A DNA stretch of 64,000 nt from Actinomadura coerulea (GTDB lineage Bacteria > Actinomycetota > Actinomycetes > Streptosporangiales > Streptosporangiaceae). This document shows positions 54,453 through 63,006 of the stretch, piece by piece. The DNA is taken from the NCBI RefSeq assembly GCF_014208105.1, contig NZ_JACHMQ010000001.1:3286001-3350000 (forward strand), given 5' to 3'. The notes below the pieces were generated by a model. That model was given only the letters and a program-made list of their open reading frames with translations. It searched no databases and had not been told where the DNA came from. Both the position numbers and the translations under genes were made by a program. Positions within the stretch are counted from its first letter, which is position 1. Every line of letters starts with the position of its first letter.

Positions 54453-54464
54453 TGGAGCGTTCCA
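54453..54464. promoter_or_regulatory. LacI-like operator upstream of the inositol operon
   Basis: TGGAGCGTTCCA, 43 bp before the iolG start, is a near-perfect palindrome of LacI/GntR type. It is the only strong symmetry in the iolG promoter region. The regulator gene is not in the window. Confidence 0.55.
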
Positions 54465-54579
54465 GAAGCGTCAACGCCCCGGCCGTCCGCCTCTCCGGTA
54501 ATGGAGGTGTCCGAAATCCCGGTCGTTACTCGGGGGCCTCGGCTGTCGCCGGGGTCATACCAAGCGCTAGTTTTGCCCT

Positions 54580-56091
54580 ATGCGGATCTTCGTCACCGGC
54601 GCCTCCGGGTTCGTCGGGTCCCACGCCGTCCGCGCCCTGCTCGCCGCCGGGCACCGGCCCCGCGCGCTCGTCCGCGACCCGGACCGGGCCGCGAAGGTCC
54701 TGCGCGCGGTCGGCGTCGACCCCGGGGACGTCGAACTCGTCCGCGGCGACATGCTGGACGAGGACGCGGTCGCCGAGGCGCTCCGCGGCTGCGACGCCGC
54801 GATCCACACCGCCGCGGCGATCGGGGTGACCGGGGGCGCCGGCGACCTGGTGGAGGTGAACGTCCGGGGCACCCGCAACGTGGTCGGCGGGGCCGTCGCG
54901 CAGGGCCTGGCATCTGTGGTCCACGTGTCGACGGTCGCGGTGTTCGTCCCGCCGTCCGGCCCCGTCATCACCGCGGGGGACGCCCTGGCGAGCCCCCGGA
55001 CCGACTACGGCAGGTCCAAGCTGGCGGCCGAGCGCTACGTGCGCGGCCTCCAGGAGGACGGCGCGCCGGTCACCATCGTCTACCCCGGCGGCGTGTGCGG
55101 CCCGGACCAGCCGACGCTGGACGCGCTGATGGAGGGCCTCGCCGCCGCGCTCGGCAAGGTGTGGCCGCTTCCCGGCGGCGGCGTCTCGGTCATCGACGTC
55201 CGCGACCTCGGCGAGGCGTTGGCACGTTCCGTCGAGGCACGGCAGGGCCCCAGCCGCTGGGTGCTCGGCGGCCACTACCTGACCTGGCCGCAGTACGCCG
55301 ACCTGTGCGACCGCCTCACCGGCGTGAGGTGCCGGCGCGTCCGCGTGCCCAGCCGCGTCATGCTCGCGCTCGGCTCCGTCCTCGACGCGGCCAAGCGCGT
55401 CCGCCGCTTCGACTACCCGCTCACCCGCGACGCCGCCGAGTTCATGGTCACGCTGGTGCCGACCGACGACCGCCCCATCCTGGACGCGCTCGGCCTGACG
55501 CTGCGCCCCGTCGAGGAGACCGTCGCCGACGGCCTGCGCTGGCTGGCCGAGAGCGGCCATCTGAACCCGCGCCGGGCCGGACGGCTCGCCGCCAAGGAGG
55601 CCCCGATGCCGACCCTCGTCCAGCGCACCTTCGGACCGGTCTTCCACCGGGTCTCGGGCGCCGAATGGTTCTCCAGGGTGGGGCCCAAGGTCGTCCCGCC
55701 CGTCGACCGGACGCTGCACCGGCTCACCGGCGGACGGCTCATGCTCGGCCAGCTCCTCGTGCCGAGCCTCGTCCTGACGACGACCGGCGCCGTCAGCGGC
55801 CTCCCCCGGCAGACGCCGCTCGCGTGCCTGCCCGACCGGGAGGGCGGCTGGTACGTCGTCGGCTCCAACTTCGGCCGGGAGAAGCACCCCGCCTGGACCG
55901 GCAACCTCCTAAAGAACCCCGACGCGCAGGTCAGCTTCCAGGGCCGCACCGTCCCGGTGACCGCCCACCTCCTGGACGACGTCCAGCGCAAGGAGATCTG
56001 GCCTCGCCTCACCGCCGTCTGGCCCGTCTACGACCGCTACGTGGAACGCGCCGGACGCCAGCTCAGAGTCTTCCGCCTGACCCCCCGCTAA
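54580..56091 (+). CDS. Fusion of NAD-dependent epimerase/SDR with DUF385 (F420-type) nitroreductase domain
   Basis: Two-domain protein of 503 residues. Residues 1-330 are an extended SDR: cofactor motif GASGFVGSHA at 7-16, 'DYGRSKLAAERYV' with catalytic Tyr-Lys, and a substrate domain ending 'PVEETVADGLRWLAESG'. Residues about 345-503 are a deazaflavin-dependent nitroreductase (DUF385/Ddn) domain: 'LLVPSLVLTTTGAVSGLPRQTPLACLPD', 'YVVGSNFGREKHPAWTGNLLKNPDAQV', and C-terminal 'YDRYVERAGRQLRVFRLTPR'. The second part would bind F420 and reduce quinones or nitro compounds, the first NAD(P)H chemistry on a sugar or steroid. The frame is continuous across the junction (linker 'NPRRAGRLAAKEAPMPTLVQ'). 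Confidence 0.88.
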   Translation: MRIFVTGASGFVGSHAVRALLAAGHRPRALVRDPDRAAKVLRAVGVDPGDVELVRGDMLDEDAVAEALRGCDAAIHTAAAIGVTGGAGDLVEVNVRGTRNVVGGAVAQGLASVVHVSTVAVFVPPSGPVITAGDALASPRTDYGRSKLAAERYVRGLQEDGAPVTIVYPGGVCGPDQPTLDALMEGLAAALGKVWPLPGGGVSVIDVRDLGEALARSVEARQGPSRWVLGGHYLTWPQYADLCDRLTGVRCRRVRVPSRVMLALGSVLDAAKRVRRFDYPLTRDAAEFMVTLVPTDDRPILDALGLTLRPVEETVADGLRWLAESGHLNPRRAGRLAAKEAPMPTLVQRTFGPVFHRVSGAEWFSRVGPKVVPPVDRTLHRLTGGRLMLGQLLVPSLVLTTTGAVSGLPRQTPLACLPDREGGWYVVGSNFGREKHPAWTGNLLKNPDAQVSFQGRTVPVTAHLLDDVQRKEIWPRLTAVWPVYDRYVERAGRQLRVFRLTPR

Positions 56092-56642
56092 CGGCCGCGG
56101 AGGGTCATGGAGAGCCGCCGGCCGAGGAGCAGATAGGCGAGCACGACACCGAGGACGTTCAGGATGACGTCGTCGACGTCGAAGGCCCGTCCCATCACGA
56201 ACGTGCCCTGGACCGTCTCGATGGCCAGCGAGAGCATGCCGCTCACCAGCGCCAGCCGCACGGGGCCTCGGAGGGTCGTCCAGACCAGGGGCAGGAGAAC
56301 TCCCAGCGGCGCCAGGAGTATCACGTTGCCGCCGATCTGGAGGATGGCCTCCTTCGTCGGGCGGTCCATATAGAACCGGAGCGACTTGCCCGGATCGGTG
56401 TTCCCGCCCGCCTGCCCGTTGTCATGGACGGGCGTCAGCGTGAGCCTGAACGCGAAATAGAAGAAGACGCCAAGAAAACCCAACGCGACGATGACGACCA
56501 ACACGCGCAGGGCGACGACGTACCAAGGGACCCTCTCGCCCGCTGCCGCGGGCTGCCACATCTCCACCAACACGCGGCGCGGTCTGCCCCGTCCGCCGCG
56601 GTCCATGCACGGTTCCGGATTTCGGGCGACCAGATAGTTCAT
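56088..56642 (-). CDS. VanZ family membrane protein
   Basis: Membrane protein of 184 residues with a cytoplasmic N-terminal extension, one helix at about 42-65 ('VVALRVLVVIVALGFLGVFF'), and the VanZ core: 'GGNVILLAPLGVLLPLVW', 'LVSGMLSLAIETVQGTF' and 'DVDDVILNVLGVVLAYLLL'. VanZ-like proteins are linked to glycopeptide tolerance and cell-envelope functions, but the molecular role is unknown. It is convergent with the fusion gene (stops overlap by 4 bp). Confidence 0.88.
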   Translation of the reverse strand: MNYLVARNPEPCMDRGGRGRPRRVLVEMWQPAAAGERVPWYVVALRVLVVIVALGFLGVFFYFAFRLTLTPVHDNGQAGGNTDPGKSLRFYMDRPTKEAILQIGGNVILLAPLGVLLPLVWTTLRGPVRLALVSGMLSLAIETVQGTFVMGRAFDVDDVILNVLGVVLAYLLLGRRLSMTLRGR

Positions 56643-56699
56643 TGAAGTCAGAACGCCCGTGCCAGGACGAACCCGGCACGGGCGTTCCGCGCGCCGCGA

Positions 56700-59096
56700 T
56701 CAGACGGCGACCGGGGTGGTGGCGGGCTCCAGGGCCAGGTCCAGCACCTCGCGGACGTCGCTGACGGCGAACACCGTCATCTTCTCGAGCACCTCCGCCG
56801 GGACGTCCTCCAGGTCCGGCTCGTTGCGCTTCGGCACGATCGCGGTGGTGATGCCGAGCCTCGACGCGGCCAGCAGCTTCTGCTTCAGCCCGCCGATCGG
56901 CAGCACCCGCCCGGTCAGCGACACCTCACCGGTCATCGCCACGTCCGAGCGCACCGGGCGGCCCGACAGCAGCGACGCCAGCGCCGTCGTCATCGTGATG
57001 CCCGCGCTCGGGCCGTCCTTCGGGATCGCGCCGGCGGGCACGTGGACGTGCACGCCGCGGTCCTTCAGGTCGCCGACCGGCAGCTCCAGCTCCGCGCCCC
57101 GCGAGCGCAGGTAGCTGAGCGCGATCCGGGCCGACTCCTTCATGACGTCCCCGAGCTGGCCGGTGAGCGTCACGCCGGTGTCACCGGTCTCCCGGTCGGC
57201 CAGCGACGCCTCGATGTAGAGCACGTCGCCGCCCGCGCCGGTGACGGCGAGGCCCGTGGCCACGCCCGGCACACCGGTCCGGCGCTCGTTCCTGCCCAGC
57301 TCGACCTCCGGGGTGAACCGCGGCCGGCCGAGGTAGTCCTTCAGGTCGTCCGCGCCGATCCGGACGGGCAGCGCCGCCTTCCCGAGCGCGACGTTGGCCG
57401 CGACCTTGCGCAGCACCCGCGCGATCGAGCGGTCCAGGGACCGGACGCCGGCCTCCCGGGTGTACTCGGCCGCCAGCAGCCGCAGCGCGTCGTCGCCGAA
57501 GGCCACCTCGGACGCCTCCAGCCCCGCCTTGTCGAGCTGGCGCGGCAGCAGGTGGTCGCGGGCGATCGTGACCTTCTCGTGCTCGGTGTAGCCGTCGAGC
57601 TGCACCAGCTCCATCCGGTCGAGCAGCGGCCCGGGGATCGCCTCCACCACGTTCGCGGTCGCCAGGAACAGCACGTCGCTCAGGTCGAGCTCCACCTCCA
57701 GGTAGTGGTCCCGGAAGGTGTGGTTCTGCTCGGGGTCGAGGACCTCCAGCAACGCCGCGGTCGGGTCGCCCCGGTAGTCGGCGCCGACCTTGTCGACCTC
57801 GTCCAGCAGGACGACGGGGTTCATCGTCCCCGCCTCCCGGACGGCCCGGACGATGCGTCCCGGGAGGGCGCCCACGTACGTGCGGCGGTGCCCCCGGATC
57901 TCGGCCTCGTCCCGGACGCCGCCCAGGGCGACCCGGACGAACTCGCGTCCCATGGCCCGCGCGACCGACTCTCCCAGCGACGTCTTGCCGACCCCGGGAG
58001 GACCGGTCAGCGCGAGCACCGCGCCGCTTCTGCGTCCGCCCACGACCCCCAGGCCGCGCTCCTCGCGCCGCTTGCGCACGGCCAGGTACTCGACGATGCG
58101 CTCCTTGACGTCGTCGAGACCCGCGTGGTCGGCGTCGAGGATCTCCCGCGCGCCCGCGATGTCGTAGGCGTCCTCGGTCCGCTCGTTCCAGGGGATGTCG
58201 AGGACGGTGTCCAGCCAGGTGCGGATCCAGCCGCCCTCGGGCGAGGCGTCGGACGACCGCTCCAGCTTGTCGACCTCCTTCAGCGCCGCCTCGCGCACCT
58301 TCTCGGGGAGGTTCGCGGCCTCGATCCGGGCCCGGTAGTCGTCCTCCTCGTCGGCCGGGTCGCCGTTCAGCTCGGCCAGCTCCTTGCGGATGGCCTCCTG
58401 CTGCTGGCGCAGCAGAAACTCCCGCTGCGTCTTCTCCATGCCCTCCTGGACGTCCTTGCGGATGGTCTCCGCGACGTCCAGCTCGGCGAGGTGGTCCCGC
58501 GTCCACCCGATCACCAGGGTGAGCCGCTCGACGACGTCGACGGTCTCCAGGACCTCGATCTTCTGCTCGTCGGTGAGGTACGGCGCGTACCCGGCGTTGT
58601 CGGCCAGCGTGGAGGGGTCGTCGATCCGCTGCACGACGTCCACGACCTGCCAGGCGCCCCGCTTCTGGAGGATCGCGCTGACCAGCCCCTTGTACTCCTT
58701 CGCCAGCTCCTGCGCGCGCCCGGTCGCCGGCGGCGCCTCCACCGCCGTCCCCTCGACCCACAGCGCCGCCCCCGGCCCGGTCGTCCCGGTGCCGATCCGC
58801 ACCCGCTCCACGCCGCGGACGACCGCGCCCGGCTCACCGCCGGGCAGCCGCCCCTCCTGCTCGATCACGCCGAGCGTGCCGATGCCGGCGTACTGCCCGT
58901 TCAGCCTGGGCACCAGCAGCACCCGCGGCTTGGCCGCCGACCGGATGCCCGGCCCCTTGGTCTGCGCCACCGCCCGCGCGGCCTCGACGGCGGCCCGGAC
59001 CTCGCCGCTCTCCGACAGGTCCAGGGGCACCACCATGCCGGGCAGAACGACCCCGTCTTCCAGGGGCAGCACCGGCAGCGTCAGGGTCTCGCTCAT
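56700..59096 (-). CDS. lon: ATP-dependent protease Lon
   Basis: Heat-shock AAA+ protease of 798 residues. The N-terminal substrate domain starts 'LTLPVLPLEDGVVLPGMVVPLDLSE'. Walker A is 'GPPGVGKTSLGESVA' and Walker B region 'VVLLDEVDKVG'. The protease Ser is in 'PKDGPSAGITM' and the Lys in 'IGGLKQKLLAASRLG'. ATG 59096 has GGAG nine bases upstream; an in-frame TTG four codons earlier is less likely. A HAIR operator 37 bp upstream puts it in the HspR heat-shock regulon together with the dnaK operon and clpB elsewhere. Confidence 0.96.
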   Translation of the reverse strand: MSETLTLPVLPLEDGVVLPGMVVPLDLSESGEVRAAVEAARAVAQTKGPGIRSAAKPRVLLVPRLNGQYAGIGTLGVIEQEGRLPGGEPGAVVRGVERVRIGTGTTGPGAALWVEGTAVEAPPATGRAQELAKEYKGLVSAILQKRGAWQVVDVVQRIDDPSTLADNAGYAPYLTDEQKIEVLETVDVVERLTLVIGWTRDHLAELDVAETIRKDVQEGMEKTQREFLLRQQQEAIRKELAELNGDPADEEDDYRARIEAANLPEKVREAALKEVDKLERSSDASPEGGWIRTWLDTVLDIPWNERTEDAYDIAGAREILDADHAGLDDVKERIVEYLAVRKRREERGLGVVGGRRSGAVLALTGPPGVGKTSLGESVARAMGREFVRVALGGVRDEAEIRGHRRTYVGALPGRIVRAVREAGTMNPVVLLDEVDKVGADYRGDPTAALLEVLDPEQNHTFRDHYLEVELDLSDVLFLATANVVEAIPGPLLDRMELVQLDGYTEHEKVTIARDHLLPRQLDKAGLEASEVAFGDDALRLLAAEYTREAGVRSLDRSIARVLRKVAANVALGKAALPVRIGADDLKDYLGRPRFTPEVELGRNERRTGVPGVATGLAVTGAGGDVLYIEASLADRETGDTGVTLTGQLGDVMKESARIALSYLRSRGAELELPVGDLKDRGVHVHVPAGAIPKDGPSAGITMTTALASLLSGRPVRSDVAMTGEVSLTGRVLPIGGLKQKLLAASRLGITTAIVPKRNEPDLEDVPAEVLEKMTVFAVSDVREVLDLALEPATTPVAV

Positions 59097-59132
59097 GCTC
59101 AGCTCCAACTCAGTAGGACACCCAACCGCAAG

Positions 59133-59153
59133 ATTGAGTCACTCACACTCAAG
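59133..59153. promoter_or_regulatory. HAIR element (HspR operator) upstream of lon
   Basis: ATTGAGT - 7 nt - ACTCAAG matches the HspR-associated inverted repeat CTTGAGT-N7-ACTCAAG with one mismatch, 37 bp before lon. In Streptomyces, HspR represses lon through this element. Confidence 0.85.
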
Positions 59154-59688
59154 AAAACGGAGCAGCATTTTGTTTCCGCAGCAACGTTCGCTCTCAGCGA
59201 TCAACTCGCCGCTACGGTCCGGGACGGCCGGTGGCCGTCCCGGTCCGGTGCACTGGGGTCTGGCAGCCGTGTCCGGACGTGGCGGCGCCGGCGCATGAAC
59301 CGGGCCACGGGCCCTGAGCGCGGCGGAGGGCGCCTGCGGGTCGGCGGGCTGACGCCGCCGCCCCCCGCGCGGTCGCCAGTGGCCTCTCCACCGACCCGCG
59401 CCGATGCGTATGGCGCACGGTCCCGCCGGGGTGTCCCGTCCGCGCGAACCCTTCCGGTTCCAAACTCAGGTCTCCGGGCACAGCGTCACGTTCGGATCAG
59501 CTCTTTTCCCGGTGTCGGCGACACGCGAAAACTACCCCGGGGCGACGGGCGTGGCCCATGGAGAAGACCGCCGTCGAGGCCTCTTCGCGTGAGCTTGCAA
59601 GACGTCGGCGGCTAGGGGATAGTCTCCGCAAGCCCCATCCAGGACGGGGTCCGAGTGAACTCGCCGAAAATCAGATCAAGGAGAAACA
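59154..59688. other. 535-bp gene-free region with one hairpin
   Basis: No convincing reading frame. An 11-bp perfect hairpin (CCGGGACGGCC, GGT loop, GGCCGTCCCGG) is at 59219-59243, where no gene ends, so its role is unclear. The last 150 bp (from about 59540) become AT-richer and lead to AAGGAG at 59678-59683 before the phosphotransferase gene; its promoter should be here. Confidence 0.5.
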
Positions 59689-60540
59689 GTGGCTAAAACA
59701 AACAAGAATTTTCGCCCGGATCCGGTAGGCGCCGAGATAGAGATTCCAGCCAATGTGAACGAAGCCGTGACGGCTTGTTGGCCCGAACTGGCTCCCGCTT
59801 GGCTGAAGAAGGCTCCGGACGAACTAGCGGGAATATGCGAGCGATACGAAGGACGTCCCGTTCGGACCTTCAACGCTCGCTACGGGTTCGTGGTCGAGAT
59901 CGCAACAGCTCATGAACGGCTGGTCGTCAGGTCCACTCCCGATCCACGGGGAATGGACCAGGCCCAAGTAGCGCAAGCACTGTTCAACATGGGCGTGGGT
60001 CCGCGGATCCACGATGTCGTTCAGACACCGGTCAGCGTGTGGACCGTAGCAAGCCGCATCTTCCCGGGTGACTCCCTGAAGGGCGAGACAGTCCCGGTTG
60101 AACGCCTGGCTCCGATCTTTCGGAAGATGCTTGACCGGAAGACGGAGAATGACAGGCTTCCAACTCTCGTCGACTGGTTGCGCTCCAGACTGAATGACGA
60201 GAGGTCGAACGACCTCCCGTCAGGACGTACCTGGGCCTCACAGGTCGAGCGACGACGAGCGGCCGCCATCCTCGAGGACTTGGGAACCGAGGACTCGAAC
60301 ATGGTCTGTCATGGCGACGCATCCTCGAGCAACATTCTCGTCGGTGACGGCGAGGAACTGTTCCTGGTCGATCCTCGCGGGGTCAGCGGCGACGTCTGCT
60401 ATGACGTGGCTGTAGCCGCGTGGAAGACCCCCACTGATGAACAGGCGTCGGTTCGGGCCGCGAATCTGGCACGCCTGGTCGGAGTCGACACGGAACGTGT
60501 CCAGGCATGGCTGGTCATCGCGAAGGCAGCCCGCGTCTAG
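59689..60540 (+). CDS. Phosphotransferase-like (APH/choline kinase fold) protein of foreign composition
   Basis: Protein of 283 residues with a protein-kinase-like phosphotransferase fold. The catalytic loop is 'VCHGDASSSNILV' (HGD at 208-210, Asn215), and the metal Asp228 is in 'FLVDPRG'. Such enzymes phosphorylate aminoglycosides, other antibiotics or small amino-alcohols. The N-terminal Lys/Glu pair of the ATP lobe is less clear ('VVEIATAHERLVVRS'). It starts at GTG 59689 after AAGGAG. GC is far lower than in the neighbours (codons such as AAA, ATA, GAA, CAA and TCA are common), which points to horizontal transfer. It may be a resistance or metabolite kinase; the target is unknown. Confidence 0.75.
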   Translation: MAKTNKNFRPDPVGAEIEIPANVNEAVTACWPELAPAWLKKAPDELAGICERYEGRPVRTFNARYGFVVEIATAHERLVVRSTPDPRGMDQAQVAQALFNMGVGPRIHDVVQTPVSVWTVASRIFPGDSLKGETVPVERLAPIFRKMLDRKTENDRLPTLVDWLRSRLNDERSNDLPSGRTWASQVERRRAAAILEDLGTEDSNMVCHGDASSSNILVGDGEELFLVDPRGVSGDVCYDVAVAAWKTPTDEQASVRAANLARLVGVDTERVQAWLVIAKAARV

Positions 60541-61116
60541 CGGCGATCTCCATGATTCGGGCGAAGGAGCGCGTAAGCGAACGAGCCTCCCGGGATGGCA
60601 GCCGGCCTGTGACCGCGAGCTGCCCATCGTCCGTCCCAACGCCCGGATCGAGCGGGGCCGGGACGGGACGACATCAATCGACCAGCCGCACTCGTGCGGC
60701 CGGTCCCGACCGAAGGCGCGGGCGGGCCCTCAGCATCCCCGCCCGCGCCTCTCCGCATGGAGATCTCGAGCAGTGCGGGACTGGCAGGACGACCACTACG
60801 TCTGCGCCGTCTGCGGGGGCTCCCTGCCCACCACCTGGAACATGGACGAGCCCGAGTCCCCCTCGCGCTAAACCGTTTGCGGAGGGGGCGAGGAGCGTGC
60901 CAGGGTCGGCGCGAAGTCGTCCGGTGCGCTACGGGAGGTCGCGCGTGTACACCGTTCTCCGCAAGGCCACTACCGGCGTCTCGGCGGCGGCGGGGCGCGC
61001 GGCGGCCTAGGCCGGCACCGCTCCACGACGCCGAGACGGTCCGCGCGGGGGTCGCTCCCCCGCCGTCCCGGCCTGCGCGGATTCCGCGCCGGTGTCGACT
61101 TCGACGTGGAGCATCC
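60541..61116. other. 575-bp region without a convincing gene
   Basis: It sits between the phosphotransferase and the MFS gene. Frames are open only by GC bias and lack start or family signals, apart from the possible short zinc-ribbon fragment at 60773-60871. GC rises back to the chromosomal level from about 60600. The MFS promoter must lie at the right end. Confidence 0.45.
60773..60871 (+). pseudogene. Possible remnant or mini-protein with a Cys pair
   Basis: A 32-codon frame from a GTG encodes 'VRDWQDDHYVCAVCGGSLP' and ends 'MDEPESPSR'. The C-A-V-C-G-G pair and acidic tail resemble half of a zinc ribbon. There is no clear ribosome-binding site, and the sequence upstream in frame is not protein-like. 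It is either the tail of a decayed gene or chance. Confidence 0.3.
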
Positions 61117-62358
61117 GTGTCCTCCCCTCTGTCCGCGGCGGACGCCTCGATCGACCGCCGCCTCCTCTTCCTCCTGTCCCTGACCTGCGGCGTCGCCGTG
61201 GGGAACATCTATTTCCCGCAGGCGGTGAGCCCGCTCGTCGCGTCCGGCATGGGCGTGGCGCCGGACTCGGCGGCGCTCGTGGTGACGGCGGCGCAGTCCG
61301 GGTACGCGGCCGGGAACTTCCTGCTGGTGCCGCTCGGCGACCGGTTCCCGCACCGCCCGCTGATCGTGGCGATGCTCGCCGTCACCGGGGCGGCGATGCT
61401 CGGCGCGGCGGTCGCGCCCGGGCCGGCGTGGCTGATCGGCGCGAGCGCCGTGGCCGGGGTCACGACCGTGGTCGCGCAGGTCATCGCGCCGATGGCGGCC
61501 GGCCTGGTGGCCGCCGAGCGGCGCGGCGCGGTCATGGGGACGCTGCTGGCCGGGTCGATCGGCGGCATCCTGCTGGCCCGCACCTTCGGCGGGCTCGCCG
61601 GGGAACGGCTCGGCTGGCGGGCCCCGTACCTGATCGCCGCCGTGGCCACCCTGGCGATCGCGGCGGCGCTGGCGTTCGCGCTGCCCGCGACCGTCCCGCC
61701 GTCGCGGCAGTCCTACCCGGCGCTGCTGGCGGCGCCGCTGCGGCTGCTGCGCGAGGAGCCGGATCTGCGGCGGTCGTGCCTCTACCAGGCGACGCTCTTC
61801 GGCGGGTTCCAGGCCGTCTGGACGGCCCTCGCGCTGTACCTGACCGGCCCCGAGTACGGGTTCGGCGTGCAGGCGGTCGGCGTCCTCGCGCTGGTCGGCG
61901 CGGGCACCATGGCCGCGACGCCCGCCGCGGGACGCCGGGTCGACCGGCGGGGCCCGGAGCCGGTCAGCCTCGTCGCGATCACCGGGACGATCGCGGCGGC
62001 CGGGGTGCTGGCGCTGGGCGCCCTCGGCGGCGCGCCGGGGCTCGCGGCGCTCGCCGCCGGGACGCTGCTGCTGGAGGTCGCGATGCAGTCCGGCATGATC
62101 GCGAACCAGGCGCGGATCTTCGCGCTGCGCCCGGACGCCCGCAGCCGCGTCAACACGGCCTACATGACCTGCGCGTTCCTCGGGGGCAGCACCGGCTCGT
62201 GGCTCGGCGCGGGCGCCTGCACGCGGTTCGGCTGGACGGCCGTCTGCGCGCTCGTGGCCCTGCTGGCCTGCGCCGCGCTCGCCCGGCACCTGGCGCACCG
62301 CCCCGCCCGCGCGGAGCCGCGGGGCAACGGGGAGGCAAAGGCCCCTTCGCGATCATGA
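61117..62358 (+). CDS. MFS transporter
   Basis: Major facilitator transporter of 413 residues with about twelve helices. The N-terminus is 'RRLLFLLSLTCGVAVGNIYFPQAVSPLV'. The motif-A-like loop 'LGDRFPHRPLIV' lies between helices 2 and 3, and 'GTLLAGSIGGILLARTFGGLAGERLGWRAPYLI' is characteristic of the YnfM/arabinose-efflux group. It should export drugs or metabolites by proton antiport. GTG 61117 has GGAG six bases upstream (61107-61110). No adjacent regulator. Confidence 0.9.
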   Translation: MSSPLSAADASIDRRLLFLLSLTCGVAVGNIYFPQAVSPLVASGMGVAPDSAALVVTAAQSGYAAGNFLLVPLGDRFPHRPLIVAMLAVTGAAMLGAAVAPGPAWLIGASAVAGVTTVVAQVIAPMAAGLVAAERRGAVMGTLLAGSIGGILLARTFGGLAGERLGWRAPYLIAAVATLAIAAALAFALPATVPPSRQSYPALLAAPLRLLREEPDLRRSCLYQATLFGGFQAVWTALALYLTGPEYGFGVQAVGVLALVGAGTMAATPAAGRRVDRRGPEPVSLVAITGTIAAAGVLALGALGGAPGLAALAAGTLLLEVAMQSGMIANQARIFALRPDARSRVNTAYMTCAFLGGSTGSWLGAGACTRFGWTAVCALVALLACAALARHLAHRPARAEPRGNGEAKAPSRS

Positions 62359-62858
62359 TTCTTTGCCCGGGGGCCGGTTTACGTGCGCATGACGCGAGGG
62401 TACCTAACGCAACGAGATCGTGACGCAGGGTGAACGGCAGGTACTCGGGCGGCAAAGCCCCAGGTGGAACGTTGGGAGGCGGCACATGATCCACATGAAC
62501 CGTGGCGAACGGGCGGACCGGGCCGCCTCCGCGCCCCCTTCCCCGCGCGGCCCGGTCCGTACGGCCGAGAACGTTCGCGACGTACCGCGCCGCGGCCGGC
62601 CCCGCCCCCCAGCGGGAGCCGCGGAGGGCGGGCACGGCGACACACCTCGGGTCCTCGGCCGTACCGGGCCGGCCCAGCGCCGGCGTCCTCCCCCGGGCCC
62701 CGTGCCGCTCGCCCCCGCGGCACCGGCGCCCCCACAGGCCGGACCGGCCGCGGCGCGCAGCCGCGCCGCCGGTCCGGCCGCAGGCATCCGGGCGCCGCGC
62801 AGGCGCCCTCTCCCGAGCGCCGGGCGAGCGCCCGCGTCCGGCGCGGCGACGGAAGGAG

Positions 62859-62945
62859 GTGGGAGCCAGACCCGATTCGAACCGGCGCGCAGCCGGTGAG
62901 CTCAGGCGGCCGGTACTCCGTCCGACCCCCGTCCCGGCCGCCTAC
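62859..62945 (-). other. tRNA-like remnant
   Basis: Read on the minus strand, this stretch has a T-arm-like GGTTCGAATC (62874-62883) followed by CTGGCTCCCACC, which looks like a tRNA 3' end with CCA. A D-arm-like GTCGGACGGAGTACC lies upstream at about the right distance. The acceptor and T stems do not pair properly and no complementary 5' acceptor strand is seen, so it cannot be a functional tRNA. It may be a decayed tRNA gene or an old integration site. Confidence 0.35.
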
Positions 62946-62971
62946 GCAGTCAGGGATCGCTGCGGAGCAGG

Positions 62972-63001
62972 GCCCGTGGAGGAGCGACACCCTCCACGGG
63001 C
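62972..63001 (-). terminator. Hairpin terminator of the MarR-GNAT gene
   Basis: Perfect 11-bp arms (GCCCGTGGAGG at 62972-62982, CCTCCACGGGC at 62991-63001) with an 8-nt loop, directly after the stop of the minus-strand gene. Confidence 0.7.
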
Positions 63002-63006
63002 TCCGT

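Larger units (their letters stand above)
62359..63006. other. 650-bp gene-free region
   Basis: It holds no convincing gene. The frame starting at ATG 62487 ('MIHMNRGERADRA') is Pro/Arg/Ala-rich and looks like compositional noise. The right part contains a tRNA-like remnant (62859-62945) and a hairpin terminator (62972-63001). Confidence 0.45.

Noticed and set aside
60507..61010. Open frame after the phosphotransferase
   Set aside because: It starts inside the previous gene, its composition is Ser/Arg/Pro noise, and no domain is seen.
62487..62899. Possible small gene starting MIHMNRGERADRA
   Set aside because: Pro/Ala/Arg-rich with no family signal, and it runs into the tRNA-like remnant. 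The weak AGG before the ATG is not enough.
62859..62945. Functional tRNA gene on the minus strand
   Set aside because: The acceptor and T stems do not pair and no consistent anticodon arm can be drawn, so it is listed only as a remnant.
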